Of a stretch of DNA of 54,138 bases, positions 17,570 through 25,205 are shown piece after piece. Below the pieces are notes generated by a model that had not been told where the DNA came from, searched no databases, and worked only from the letters and a program-made list of their open reading frames with translations. The position numbers and the translations under genes are program-made. This stretch comes from Nitrospira sp. Lineage in GTDB: Bacteria; Nitrospirota; Nitrospiria; Nitrospirales; Nitrospiraceae. The DNA is taken from assembly GCA_023248215.1 (NCBI GenBank), contig JAHFEW010000022.1:1-54138 (forward strand), read 5' to 3'. How positions within the stretch are numbered: the first letter of the stretch is position 1; every line of letters starts with the position of its first letter.

Positions 17570-18444
17570 AACGGCATCGCCTCCACGACCTTGCGGACCT
17601 GCTCCTTGAGGGCCAACAGGGCTTCGATATCTTTGGGATACAAGTTCAGGTCGGCGAACACCCCATGGTCTCGCACCGCCTCCTCATTGAACCCCTCAGG
17701 ATCGAGAAAATGCCGGGCCAGCCGATCGGCCAGACAGGTCGTCATGCACTCTTGCTTGGCCGTTTTGGCATATTGGTAATCGGCGTGAAAACCAATCGAC
17801 TCCACCACCGGCGGCGGGAGGCCCCAGTCCTCAGCGACGAGCAGGCCTACCTGTGTGTAATAGCCCTCCAGCAGTTGGTGCAGCAGCTCCTGCGACAAGG
17901 TACTGCCTTGTTCCTTGGCCAATACGACCATCGTCTGCAACACGACCGGTTTGCCGATCCCATGCAAGAGTCCGCAGAGATAGGCGCTTTCGACGTTGAA
18001 CCGGCGCATCCGCGCAATTTCTTTGGCATAGGCACCGCTGGCCAGCGAATGCTGCCACAGGCGCTTCACGTCAGCATCCCACCCCGGCACCTTGAATGCG
18101 CTGCCTTTGAGCGAGGCGGAGAACGCCAGTTCCGACATCAAATTCATGCCCAGCATCGACACCGCATGTTGCAGCGAGACCACCGGATTGCGTGTCATAT
18201 AGGCCGGCGAGTTGGCGATTCGGATGACGTGGGCTGCCAGGGCCTGGTCCTGATGGATGAGGGCAGCCAGTTTAGCCGCTTCCGCATTCGGATCGTAGAC
18301 CATGCCCAAAATCCTGCTGGCCACCTGAGGCAGCAGCGGCAGCTCAATGGCTCCCTTCCGAATGCGCTCGATTAAAAGTTGTTCCAACGGTTCAGTCGAT
18401 GCCGCGTCCGTCGCCTGGGGAATTTCAGGGCTCATAGGGCTCAC
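17566..18444 (-). CDS. HDOD domain signalling protein
   Basis: A 292-residue protein whose central part (about 28-225) is an HDOD domain: the pattern begins IELPLLPQVASRILGM and continues with LIHQDQALAAHVIRIANSPAY, QHAVSMLGMNLMSELAFS and YLCGLLHGIGKPVV. HDOD proteins are HD-superfamily relatives without phosphohydrolase activity that help regulate signalling, motility or gene expression. Here GLLHGIGK replaces the HD pair, as expected for HDOD. The start could be GTG 18444 or ATG 18435; no clear ribosome site separates them. It lies upstream of sthA with a 4-base overlap, an unusual pairing of signalling and redox genes. Confidence 0.88.
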   Translation of the reverse strand: MSPMSPEIPQATDAASTEPLEQLLIERIRKGAIELPLLPQVASRILGMVYDPNAEAAKLAALIHQDQALAAHVIRIANSPAYMTRNPVVSLQHAVSMLGMNLMSELAFSASLKGSAFKVPGWDADVKRLWQHSLASGAYAKEIARMRRFNVESAYLCGLLHGIGKPVVLQTMVVLAKEQGSTLSQELLHQLLEGYYTQVGLLVAEDWGLPPPVVESIGFHADYQYAKTAKQECMTTCLADRLARHFLDPEGFNEEAVRDHGVFADLNLYPKDIEALLALKEQVRKVVEAMPL

Positions 18445-18510
18445 ATCACACGTAAGGGTTGTTGGATTGTCTGCGTTGTAGATCCTTGTCGGCTCATTCC
18501 GCTGAAAACC

Positions 18511-18687
18511 TTAACCCGGACTATTCCTGAATACCTGCTCCGTCGTCCGATCCTCTCGCCCGGCGGGGCTTTTCTCGTTCGGCCTTCTCGACGGACTGCA
18601 AGTACGCCTACGTCGGCCTTACTTGCGAGAAGCCTCGGTGGGCTTCGGTCTCAAACGTCTCGCGACGATATTTATGAATAATCCGGG
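18511..18687. repeat. 177-bp palindromic dispersed repeat, copy B
   Basis: Same length, orientation and ends as 2519-2695 (left TTAACCCGGACTATTCCTGA, right TTTATGAATAATCCGGG), with scattered substitutions. Like copy A it sits between two genes transcribed away from each other (HDOD and the coiled-coil protein), so promoters for both must lie in or next to it. Nothing else is visible in the gap 18445-18804. Confidence 0.85.
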
Positions 18688-18804
18688 TTCACCGCCCATC
18701 CTGATCGGTGATGCGAGAGGCAGCGCCGAGGTCATGAATGTTATAATGCGACCCGCCATAGAGTGATCGCTGTATGCCCACTGAAACCCTGGAGGATGGA
18801 CCCT

Positions 18805-19251
18805 ATGACCGCTGGAAAAATGGTGTTGACGCTGTGGGCGACGGGAACTCTGCTGACGATCACGCCCTGGACGGCGACCGCCGGCGACCAGCCACAGCCC
18901 TCTGCGACCGACAAGATGGTGCGGGACACCAAAGACGCCGTCGAGGCGACGAAACAATATACGATTCAGCAGAAAGAGGCCTTCCAGAAAGCCATTCAAA
19001 ACGAACTGAACGAGATGCAGGTCAAGATTGCGGACCTGCAAAAGAAAACGAGCGCCGCTTCCGTGGAAGCCCGCGCAGAGATGCAGAAGGCGATTCAAGA
19101 CCTCGAAAAACAGAAGGACGAGGCGAGAAAGAAGCTCGATGAAGTGAACGCATCGACCAGCTCGGCCTGGAGCAAACTGAAAGACGGCATGAACACGGCG
19201 GTTGCAGACCTCAAGAAAAGCTACAAGGAGGCCGTCTCAAAACTCCCTTAG
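18805..19251 (+). CDS. Secreted coiled-coil protein of unknown function
   Basis: A 148-residue protein starting MTAGKMVLTLWATGTLLTI, with a signal peptide likely cut after TATAG (about residue 28). The rest is a nearly continuous amphipathic helix (about 35-148) rich in Lys, Glu, Gln and Ala with heptad spacing, for example NEMQVKIADLQKKTSAASVE. Such periplasmic coiled-coil proteins are sometimes annotated as apolipoprotein-like or stress-related, but I see no named family. ATG 18805 is chosen because GGAGG at 18791-18795 stands nine bases upstream; the frame is open further back to 18763. It is probably monocistronic: the next gene lies 217 bases on. Confidence 0.8.
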   Translation: MTAGKMVLTLWATGTLLTITPWTATAGDQPQPSATDKMVRDTKDAVEATKQYTIQQKEAFQKAIQNELNEMQVKIADLQKKTSAASVEARAEMQKAIQDLEKQKDEARKKLDEVNASTSSAWSKLKDGMNTAVADLKKSYKEAVSKLP

Positions 19252-19468
19252 GCAAGACCGCTTCGCACAATTATTGAACCGGCCCATCGAGAATCATCGG
19301 TGGTCCTTCCTCCGTACCCAACAGACCGAAAGACCAACTGTATGCGGCGTAGCCTGCACCAAACATGCAGCCTGTCGACAATCATGGAATCCAGCTGCAT
19401 GCTGTTCATCGAGGGGTGAAATACGCTATGGTGGCAGGCACAGGCCAGATTGAGAGGCGACCGAACTG

Positions 19469-20392
19469 ATGCCGCTAAAATTTGCCCTTTACCCCGGTTG
19501 CGCAGCCAAGGGCGCGACCCCTGAACTCTATCAATCCACCATGGCCATCATCGGCCGATTGGGTATCGAGGTGGTCGAACTCGCCGCCGCCTCCTGCTGC
19601 GGCGCCGGCGTGATCGGCGAAGCCGATCCCGACCTGGCACTCGCCTTAAACGCCAGGAATTTTGCGCAGGCGGAACGGCTTGGACTGGACGTGATGACCA
19701 TCTGCGGCACCTGCCAGGGTGTGATGAGCGCGGCCAACCGGCGCCTGAAAAATGAACCGGCCACGCTCGATCGGATCAATCAAATTCTGTCGCTGGATGG
19801 GATTGCCTACCATGGCGGCGTCCAGGTGAAACATCTCCTATGGATTGCCGTCCGGGATATCGGTCTCACGCGCGTGACTGAGACGGTACGATCTCCATTT
19901 CGGGACTTTCGCATCGCCCCGTTCTATGGATGTTATATGCTACGGCCCTCCTGGGAGCTGGGGTTTGACGATCCGGAAAATCCAACCTCACTGGAAAAGA
20001 TCATTCGCGCGGTCGGCGGGGAGCCGGTCGCCTATGCGGGTCGGACGAAGTGTTGCGGGTTTCCCATCATCCTTGAAAAGGAGGCCATCGCGGTCGCCAT
20101 GGCCGGGACCAACATGAAGGACGCGCGGGACCACGGTGCCGACTTCATGGTGACACCCTGTCCACTCTGTCATATGAGCTTGGATATCTACCAGGAACGG
20201 GCCGGACAAGCCGTCAAGACTGCCCTTAACCTGCCCATTCTCCATCTCCCGCAACTCCTCGGTCTCGCGATGGGAATCCCCGCGCAGGAGTTGGGACTCT
20301 CGCGCCATCTGATCTCGGTAGAGAGTATCGTCACACGCATGCAGACACAAGACACACACCATTCATCATTACCCGCGGAGCCCACGATATGA
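19469..20392 (+). CDS. HdrB-like protein with two CCG domains (SdhE/HdrB-type)
   Basis: A 307-residue protein with two complete cysteine-rich CCG domains: Cys11, Cys43-Cys44-Gly, Cys79, Cys82 and Cys155, Cys195-Cys196-Gly, Cys231, Cys234. In heterodisulfide reductase subunit B these bind non-cubane 4Fe-4S clusters; in class E succinate:quinone reductases the related SdhE/SdhC protein takes the place of the haem membrane anchor. No transmembrane helix is visible. Because the window also holds an SdhB subunit with an extra cluster Cys (7550-8524), a role as partner of fumarate reductase/succinate dehydrogenase is attractive but inferred; an Hdr-like role is the alternative. It overlaps the following cupin gene by four bases (ATGA). 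Confidence 0.85.
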   Translation: MPLKFALYPGCAAKGATPELYQSTMAIIGRLGIEVVELAAASCCGAGVIGEADPDLALALNARNFAQAERLGLDVMTICGTCQGVMSAANRRLKNEPATLDRINQILSLDGIAYHGGVQVKHLLWIAVRDIGLTRVTETVRSPFRDFRIAPFYGCYMLRPSWELGFDDPENPTSLEKIIRAVGGEPVAYAGRTKCCGFPIILEKEAIAVAMAGTNMKDARDHGADFMVTPCPLCHMSLDIYQERAGQAVKTALNLPILHLPQLLGLAMGIPAQELGLSRHLISVESIVTRMQTQDTHHSSLPAEPTI

Positions 20393-20706
20393 AGGCGATC
20401 TCACTGTCCGATTTTCAGCAGTTCAGCCACGAGAAGATGAAAAAGAATAACCTCTTCCAGACCCCCCGATTTTTCTGCGACATCTATTGCTTCGAACCCG
20501 GCCAGGAGCAGAAGGGCCATATTCACGGCGAACAGGATAAGGTCTACATCGTGCTGGAAGGAGAAGGGACATTTCAGGTCGGGTCTGAGAAACAAGTACT
20601 GGGACCGGGCCAAGGCACCATGGCTCCGGCCGGCGATGAACATGGGGTGAAGAACCATACCGGCCAGCGGTTGAAGGTGCTGGTGTTCGTCGCGCCAAAC
20701 CCGTAA
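20389..20706 (+). CDS. Cupin domain protein
   Basis: A 105-residue single-domain cupin. Motif 1 reads GQEQKGHIHGEQDKVYIVLEGEG, with His at GHIHGEQ and the following Glu as probable metal ligands; motif 2 is PGQGTMAPAGDEHGVKN, with a His in DEHGVKN. The metal site therefore looks complete. Small cupins of this kind bind a divalent metal and may act as sensors or isomerases; no substrate can be named. The gene starts inside the stop of the HdrB-like gene (ATGA overlap), so the two are cotranslated, suggesting a link to its redox function. Confidence 0.88.
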   Translation: MKAISLSDFQQFSHEKMKKNNLFQTPRFFCDIYCFEPGQEQKGHIHGEQDKVYIVLEGEGTFQVGSEKQVLGPGQGTMAPAGDEHGVKNHTGQRLKVLVFVAPNP

Positions 20707-20778
20707 TCGACGTGCCTCGCGAAGCGTAACGCGCTGGCGCCTTGAACCGAGCAGCGCTCCATCATCAGAATTTCGCAG

Positions 20779-21540
20779 TCAACGTGTTTCACGCAGCGGC
20801 GCGGTCACCGTGATGGCCCCGGCGAGGTCGCCTTCCTTGTGCCCTTCCTTCGGATAGCCGGAGATGTCGAGGTCGCCCTTCGGTTCACCATGACAGGTTA
20901 AACAGTCTTTGGCATAGTAGATCGGCATCACCACCCGCAACGTGCGCCCCTCCTCAGTCAACTCACTGACATAGGCTTCTGCGCGCGGCCGGCCGGCAAG
21001 CCACTTCAACACCGACGCCTCATATTCATCCGGCTCGTTTTTTGGATTCCTCGGCTCAATGGTCGTCTGTTTCAGGCGCACGTGGGCTGACTTCGAGAAC
21101 CGGGCCGAGGCCTGGCTGCCATAGGTGGCCGGAATGAAGTTTTTATACCCGATGCCGCGCTGGTTGATGACCACTTGCGCGTCGCGGATGACCTCCCGGC
21201 TGGCCTGCACCAACGCGGGCAAGAGTTCCTTGGCCAGCGGCGGGATGATGATGGAAACCGGTGCCTTGGGCAGCGCGGTCAGATCAATCCCGGTCCTGCT
21301 CCGGAACTCCTGCACCAGTTGTTGTTCGAACAGCTCCGGCGTGAACCCCTTCTCCCCTTTGTGGGGGTCATCGATCAACGATTGGTTGCGCTCGATCACC
21401 ATGCGCCCGGACTGCAGCAGTTTGGCCAGCAACCTAGCGGTCTCCTCCGCTTCTGCCCGCTCGACCGCATCCGCTCTGAGCGGCTGACCGATCATCAATA
21501 GAACCGCGATTGCCAGGATGAGAAACACGTGACCGCTCAT
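20779..21540 (-). CDS. DUF3365 (Tll0287-like) periplasmic c-type haem protein
   Basis: A 253-residue protein with a signal peptide (MSGHVFLILAIAVLLMIGQPLRA) and a sensor-like domain of the DUF3365/Tll0287-like family. One haem c site is present near the C-terminus, CLTCH at residues 213-217 (YAKDCLTCHGEPKGD). The middle contains the typical GIGYKNFIPATYG segment and EYEASVLKWLAG. Such domains have a PAS-like fold and are thought to sense redox state or gases, or to carry electrons. The start at 21540 has GGAGG just upstream on the minus strand. It lies downstream of the solute-binding lipoprotein, separated by a dispersed repeat, at the end of the group led by the Crp/Fnr gene and nirK. Confidence 0.85.
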   Translation of the reverse strand: MSGHVFLILAIAVLLMIGQPLRADAVERAEAEETARLLAKLLQSGRMVIERNQSLIDDPHKGEKGFTPELFEQQLVQEFRSRTGIDLTALPKAPVSIIIPPLAKELLPALVQASREVIRDAQVVINQRGIGYKNFIPATYGSQASARFSKSAHVRLKQTTIEPRNPKNEPDEYEASVLKWLAGRPRAEAYVSELTEEGRTLRVVMPIYYAKDCLTCHGEPKGDLDISGYPKEGHKEGDLAGAITVTAPLRETR

Positions 21541-21567
21541 GATCGTCCTCCCGTCTGGAAAATTGAG

Positions 21568-21880
21568 TAGGCTGCGGAATAACTATTCTGCACCCCTGTG
21601 AACGCGACGTGTCGGACATCTGAAACCACGGATCAATTTCCCCGCAGGATGCTCAAAAAGGCCGTCCAGCAAGGCCGCAGCGAGGTCCACGGCGCGAAGA
21701 ATAATGAGCGCCACGTGTGTGGACGCCGGCGAGACGGTGAGCCGGCAGTGTCTTGAGCCGAGCCGTGACGTTCTTACCCGCCCGCCCCACGCCTGCCGAG
21801 ACAGGCTCTTTTCCCATGGGGGGTACGGTGAGGGTCTGAACGAGGCGAGAACGCCGCTGGCGGACTTTTTCAGCATCCTG
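21568..21880. repeat. Dispersed repeat of the CAGG-TGC-AAAAA family, copy 3 (composite)
   Basis: Opens with TAGGCTGCGGAATAACT, like the start of the 10969 copy, has an inner terminus CAGGATGCTCAAAAAGGC near 21644 and ends CTTTTTCAGCATCCTG, touching the stop codon of the solute-binding gene. The segment GGCCGCAGCGAGG is shared with copy 2. It fills the gap 21541-21880 and holds no gene. Position between two minus-strand genes could let it act as a transcription attenuator or mRNA end, which is inference. Confidence 0.8.
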
Positions 21881-22942
21881 TTAGGGCTCCGGCTTGATGC
21901 GGCAGGTCCCCTGGGTGTAATGGGCCGCCATCTTCTCGACATCGAAGGGCAACCCCTCCAGCGAAGCCCGCCGCGGAAACGCATACTCCTCTTCGAGCCA
22001 GCGCTTCCGCATCTCATGAAGCCGGCCCGACTCGTCCAATTTCAACAACAGGTCGTTCACCAGCCAGCGCAGCCGGTAACTCTCCTCGGCCATCGCAACC
22101 GCATAATGTCCCTTCGTGAAGAACAACGGGGTTCCATTCTCGCGAGTCAGCAGGGACCAGTCTTTGCGAACTCTGGTGACCATGTATTCCAGCACCGGTT
22201 GAGCGCCCAGAATGACGTCGATTGGTGGATTCGCCTGCGAGTCCGCATATTCAAAGGCGGCCGGAAGAGAATCACAGACGATCACCCGGCTGGCACTCAG
22301 ATTCGCCGCCGCATAATGATGCGCACTGGTGCCGTCCTGAACCGCGATCGCCACCCCGTCCAAGGCATGCCTGGTCGCTGCCAGCCTGTCGGGATACGGA
22401 GGGATCGCCTGATCCCGGAGATTCGCCTGCACCCGGTCGAGCACCTCACGATGCCTCGCAATGCCGCCGATCCCACCATCATAGAAATAGGGAATTGAAT
22501 AGGCGACGCCGGCTCGATCCGGCGCAGGGATATTGGTCGCCACCGCAGATACGAACCAATCCAGCTGCCCCTCGTTCAGTAATCTGAAGAGATCTCTGAA
22601 CCGCACCAGATGCAAGACGGGAATCACAGGACGACCACATCGCCGGGACAATTCGTCGGTCATCGCGCGCACGAGTTCGACATCCAGGCCGGTAACGCGA
22701 GCCCCCTCGTCGGTCCAGATGGTCGGAAACACGAACGGGCGAAAGGGTTCCATGGCCAAGCCGACCTGCACCCGCTCGCGGGTACAGATGGCATCGACTT
22801 TGTTGCCCGTCACAGGCCAGACCTGCTCGACGGCATCGATGAGCAAGCCGCAGCCCGGCAGGAGCAGGCAGAGGACCGCCGTACATCCCAGCCAACCTCT
22901 CGAAGCACCCGTTAGAATCGAACGCCGGTCAGGAATACCCAT
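21881..22942 (-). CDS. Solute-binding lipoprotein, family 3 type
   Basis: A 353-residue protein with a lipoprotein signal: a hydrophobic core and the lipobox LLLPGCG, giving Cys31 as the lipid-carrying residue. The remainder reads as a type II periplasmic binding fold of family 3 (amino-acid/polar solute type): VGLAMEPFRPFVFPTIWTDE, TGLDVELVRAMTDEL, FRDLFRLLNEGQLDWFVSA and a late ATRHALDGVAIAVQDG segment. No ABC permease or ATPase is adjacent, so it may act as a sensor or have lost its transporter. The start overlaps the upstream outer-membrane gene by 31 bases; a shorter start is not obvious because the signal peptide would be lost. Confidence 0.8.
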   Translation of the reverse strand: MGIPDRRSILTGASRGWLGCTAVLCLLLPGCGLLIDAVEQVWPVTGNKVDAICTRERVQVGLAMEPFRPFVFPTIWTDEGARVTGLDVELVRAMTDELSRRCGRPVIPVLHLVRFRDLFRLLNEGQLDWFVSAVATNIPAPDRAGVAYSIPYFYDGGIGGIARHREVLDRVQANLRDQAIPPYPDRLAATRHALDGVAIAVQDGTSAHHYAAANLSASRVIVCDSLPAAFEYADSQANPPIDVILGAQPVLEYMVTRVRKDWSLLTRENGTPLFFTKGHYAVAMAEESYRLRWLVNDLLLKLDESGRLHEMRKRWLEEEYAFPRRASLEGLPFDVEKMAAHYTQGTCRIKPEP

Positions 22943-23541
22943 TGTTGCGCCTGTCCCGCCTCGCCGCGAAAATCCACGCCGTACTGCGTATACTGTACGC
23001 CGATATCGACCGAAAGACTGCGTGCGACCGGAAACCGCACCCCGACTTGACCTCCGATCAAATGGCCCGGCGCATGGTTTCCCGGTCCGGGCAGCACCCC
23101 TCCCGCGAGGAGCCCCACATACGGCACCGCCCGGTCTTCCAACGGACCGAACAACAGATGCCTGATGATCCGGTTCAAAGGTTTGTGTGTGGGAAAGTCC
23201 AGAATATCGATGAAGTTGTTCCAGCGCGGGTTGAGAAAGACTGAATGTTGATCAGTTCTGAACTCTTGAGTATGAATGCTGAAGTATTGATAGCTGGCTC
23301 GAACTTCCAGATTACCATACCGCAGCGCCGTGATCCCGACTTGCACGCCGATCTCTCGATCGTCAGGTGCAAACGTCTGCTGCCGCAGCATCACATCCAC
23401 GTTGAAGGGCCGGATGGGGAATTCGAGCATCGCCTCTTGGGCAGACAGGGGAGCAACGGGCAGGAGAGACGCCCCTCCTATCACGAACAGGCACCACACC
23501 AGACCTGTCCTTCTTTGGCCCATGATGCCAGTAGTCCGCAT
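22912..23541 (-). CDS. Probable outer-membrane beta-barrel protein
   Basis: A 209-residue protein with a signal peptide (about 1-35, ending PLSAQEA) followed by alternating strands rich in Tyr, Phe, Val and Gly, such as IGVQVGITALRYGNLEVRASYQYF and PYVGLLAGGVLPG. It ends in VRF, the aromatic terminus used by the BAM machinery. These features point to an eight- to ten-stranded barrel. The layout recalls PagL-like acyloxyacyl hydrolase relatives, but I cannot see the His-Ser pair clearly, so no enzyme name is given. It overlaps the downstream lipoprotein gene by 31 bases and is preceded by the HMA-like gene. Confidence 0.7.
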   Translation of the reverse strand: MRTTGIMGQRRTGLVWCLFVIGGASLLPVAPLSAQEAMLEFPIRPFNVDVMLRQQTFAPDDREIGVQVGITALRYGNLEVRASYQYFSIHTQEFRTDQHSVFLNPRWNNFIDILDFPTHKPLNRIIRHLLFGPLEDRAVPYVGLLAGGVLPGPGNHAPGHLIGGQVGVRFPVARSLSVDIGVQYTQYGVDFRGEAGQAQQWVFLTGVRF

Positions 23542-23603
23542 GACAGATCTTCGGGTGAGCGTTGCCCAGTCTGTCTGAATAGTCGGACGGTCGCAAGCGC
23601 CGT

Positions 23604-23951
23604 CTAACGATCCGACGGGAAGGGGTTTGCGGAGATACAGGACTTCATGATCTCAACTTGGCACTGTGTGTTGGGCGCCAAGCGCCGTGCCACAGCCGCC
23701 ATGAGCTCTTCGGGCGTGACAACGCCGGTGACCACATCAACGAGCGCATGGTCCGGAACGCTGTCCAGATTCACGTGCGTGACGCCGGGAACCTGTGCCA
23801 ACTCCGCAGCGATGGTCTGGCGGAGAGAAGAACAATCTTGGCCTGACAAGGAGAGCGCCACGCGCTCGTGCGAGATGTCGGCAATAACTGGGCTCACTGG
23901 GCATCCGACGAACAGGAGCACACAGCACAGCATCATCCCACGATATCGCAT
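23604..23951 (-). CDS. Secreted HMA-like domain protein with incomplete metal motif
   Basis: A 115-residue protein with a signal peptide (MRYRGMMLCCVLLFVGCPVSPVIA). The next ~70 residues follow the heavy-metal-associated fold: VALSLSGQDCSSLRQTIAAEL, VPGVTHVNLDSVPDHALVDV and TPEELMAAVARRL. The metal loop reads GQDCSSL where HMA proteins have GMxCxxC, so one of the two cysteines is missing. It may bind copper with other residues or have a structural role. ATG 23951 is preferred (GGGAG six bases upstream); ATG 23957 directly abuts that site. It lies directly downstream of nirK, after a strong hairpin, so a copper-handling role for NirK is possible but inferred. Confidence 0.75.
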   Translation of the reverse strand: MRYRGMMLCCVLLFVGCPVSPVIADISHERVALSLSGQDCSSLRQTIAAELAQVPGVTHVNLDSVPDHALVDVVTGVVTPEELMAAVARRLAPNTQCQVEIMKSCISANPFPSDR

Positions 23952-24016
23952 CAGCATCTCCCAGAAACCACAATGCTTGGGTCAATCGAGCTGTCATCAT
24001 GACTCTTCCTGCAAGG

Positions 24017-24044
24017 TCCGGCCGGCCCGTCTGGGCCGGCCGGA
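24017..24044 (-). terminator. Strong GC hairpin after nirK
   Basis: A perfect 12-bp stem, TCCGGCCGGCCC paired with GGGCCGGCCGGA, closes a 4-base loop (GTCT). It lies 22 bases past the nirK stop. No T-run follows on the minus strand, so it may stop transcription only partly or protect the 3' end of nirK mRNA while letting some transcripts go on into the HMA-like gene. Confidence 0.7.
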
Positions 24045-24066
24045 TGTCTCGGTGAAACAAATTGAC

Positions 24067-25038
24067 TTACTTGGCCGGCAATTCCCAGGGCACCATCGGC
24101 ATCAATGGAGCCGTCTTCGCATCCGGTCCTGCCAGCAAGACCGCAATGGCGCCTCGCAGCGCACCCGTCAGTGAATGGGTGACCAACGGATAGGCTCCGG
24201 CGGACTCCACCACGACATCAAAGGTCGCCGCGCTGCCCGGACCGACCACGTAGGTCTGGACGCCCTTCAGGTTGTTGGCAGGATTGCCGCTCTCGTACAC
24301 ATTGTCCCAAATCTCACCGATGGGGTGAAACGAGGAAAACTCGTTAGGACCGGCATTGACGAAATAGATCCGGACGCGTTCGCCGGGCTTGGCATCGAGC
24401 TTCCCCCCGCCGGTCACGAACGGGTGGTATTTGAAAATCCCACCGTTGAACAGCATGCCGTCGTACTTGCGATCGAACATCGCCTGCACATCGTTCGGAT
24501 TCTTGAAAAACTCGGACTGCACCAGAACATATTCACGATCAGCCTTCGGCCAGACCTTGACATCCTTCGGATCGACGATGATCGCCCCGAACATGCCGCG
24601 CGCCACGTGCTGGATCATGGGAGGCGCGCCGCAGTGATAAAAGAACACTCCGGGCTTCTTGGCTACGAACGTGAAACTGATCGTTTCACCCGTATTGACC
24701 GCCCGATAGTTTTTTAAGAAATCGATCTCCGCGGCGTGGAAGTCCATCGCGTGCGGATTCTTGTTGGTGGTAGGGTTCGTCAAGGTGAAATTGATGGTAT
24801 CGCCTTCCGTCACCCGCACCACCGGACCGGGAAACTGCCCGTTAAACGTCCAAGCGGCATACTTTTCACCGCCGCCGTCGATGATGATGTCCGTCTCCAC
24901 CGCCGTCATCTGGATGTCGTGGGTCTTGGCCTGGACGGGCAATGCCAAACTGGCCATCACCCCCAGCGCCATCCCTAACAGCGACGCCGTCTTGCACCGA
25001 CCGCGTCCTTGATTGTGCTGCCCTGCTCGCTCTTGCAT
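24067..25038 (-). CDS. nirK: Copper-containing nitrite reductase
   Basis: A 323-residue secreted two-domain cupredoxin protein that reduces nitrite to NO in the periplasm. The signal peptide ends near VQA (residue 37). Type 1 copper ligands: His96 (NPHAMDFHAAEID), Cys136, His144 and Met149 (FYHCGAPPMIQHVARGM). Type 2 copper ligands: His101, His135 and His288 (YPLVTHSLTGALRG). The catalytic pair Asp99 and His238 (SSFHPIGEIWD) is also present, so all key residues are intact. The protein is shorter than classical NirK near 360 residues. AGGAGG lies six bases before the ATG. A Crp/Fnr gene and a perfect palindrome lie upstream; an HMA-like protein lies downstream. Its role in nitrite oxidisers is unsettled. 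Confidence 0.93.
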   Translation of the reverse strand: MQERAGQHNQGRGRCKTASLLGMALGVMASLALPVQAKTHDIQMTAVETDIIIDGGGEKYAAWTFNGQFPGPVVRVTEGDTINFTLTNPTTNKNPHAMDFHAAEIDFLKNYRAVNTGETISFTFVAKKPGVFFYHCGAPPMIQHVARGMFGAIIVDPKDVKVWPKADREYVLVQSEFFKNPNDVQAMFDRKYDGMLFNGGIFKYHPFVTGGGKLDAKPGERVRIYFVNAGPNEFSSFHPIGEIWDNVYESGNPANNLKGVQTYVVGPGSAATFDVVVESAGAYPLVTHSLTGALRGAIAVLLAGPDAKTAPLMPMVPWELPAK

Positions 25039-25128
25039 GTCTGCCTCCTATGATTGAATCCGCGCTTCCCAGCTATTCGTTTCCCTCTCACATCATTCGT
25101 AGCGCTCGAATGCTGCTGATCTGCCTGC

Positions 25129-25176
25129 ACCATACGGCAGACCGATATCAATAAAACATGACAATTGTCATGTTTT
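25129..25176 (-). promoter_or_regulatory. Candidate Crp/Fnr operator and promoter of nirK
   Basis: A perfect 24-bp palindrome spans 25153-25176 with the core ATGAC-AATT-GTCAT, i.e. two 5-base half-sites spaced by four bases, the geometry of Crp/Fnr-family boxes. On the minus strand a weak -10 (TATGGT, 25134-25129) lies 33 bases from the centre. That puts the site near -42 of the predicted start, the class II activator position, with an 85-base leader before nirK. The regulator gene next door is the obvious candidate to bind it. The palindrome has no loop, so it is not a typical terminator. Confidence 0.75.
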
Positions 25177-25205
25177 TAAAGATAGTCTATTTGTCGTGAA
25201 ACAAA

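Noticed and set aside
25153-25176. Reading the nirK palindrome as a terminator of the Crp/Fnr gene
   Set aside because: It is a loopless AT-rich palindrome with 5-4-5 operator geometry; its position relative to nirK fits an activator site better. Dual use cannot be excluded.
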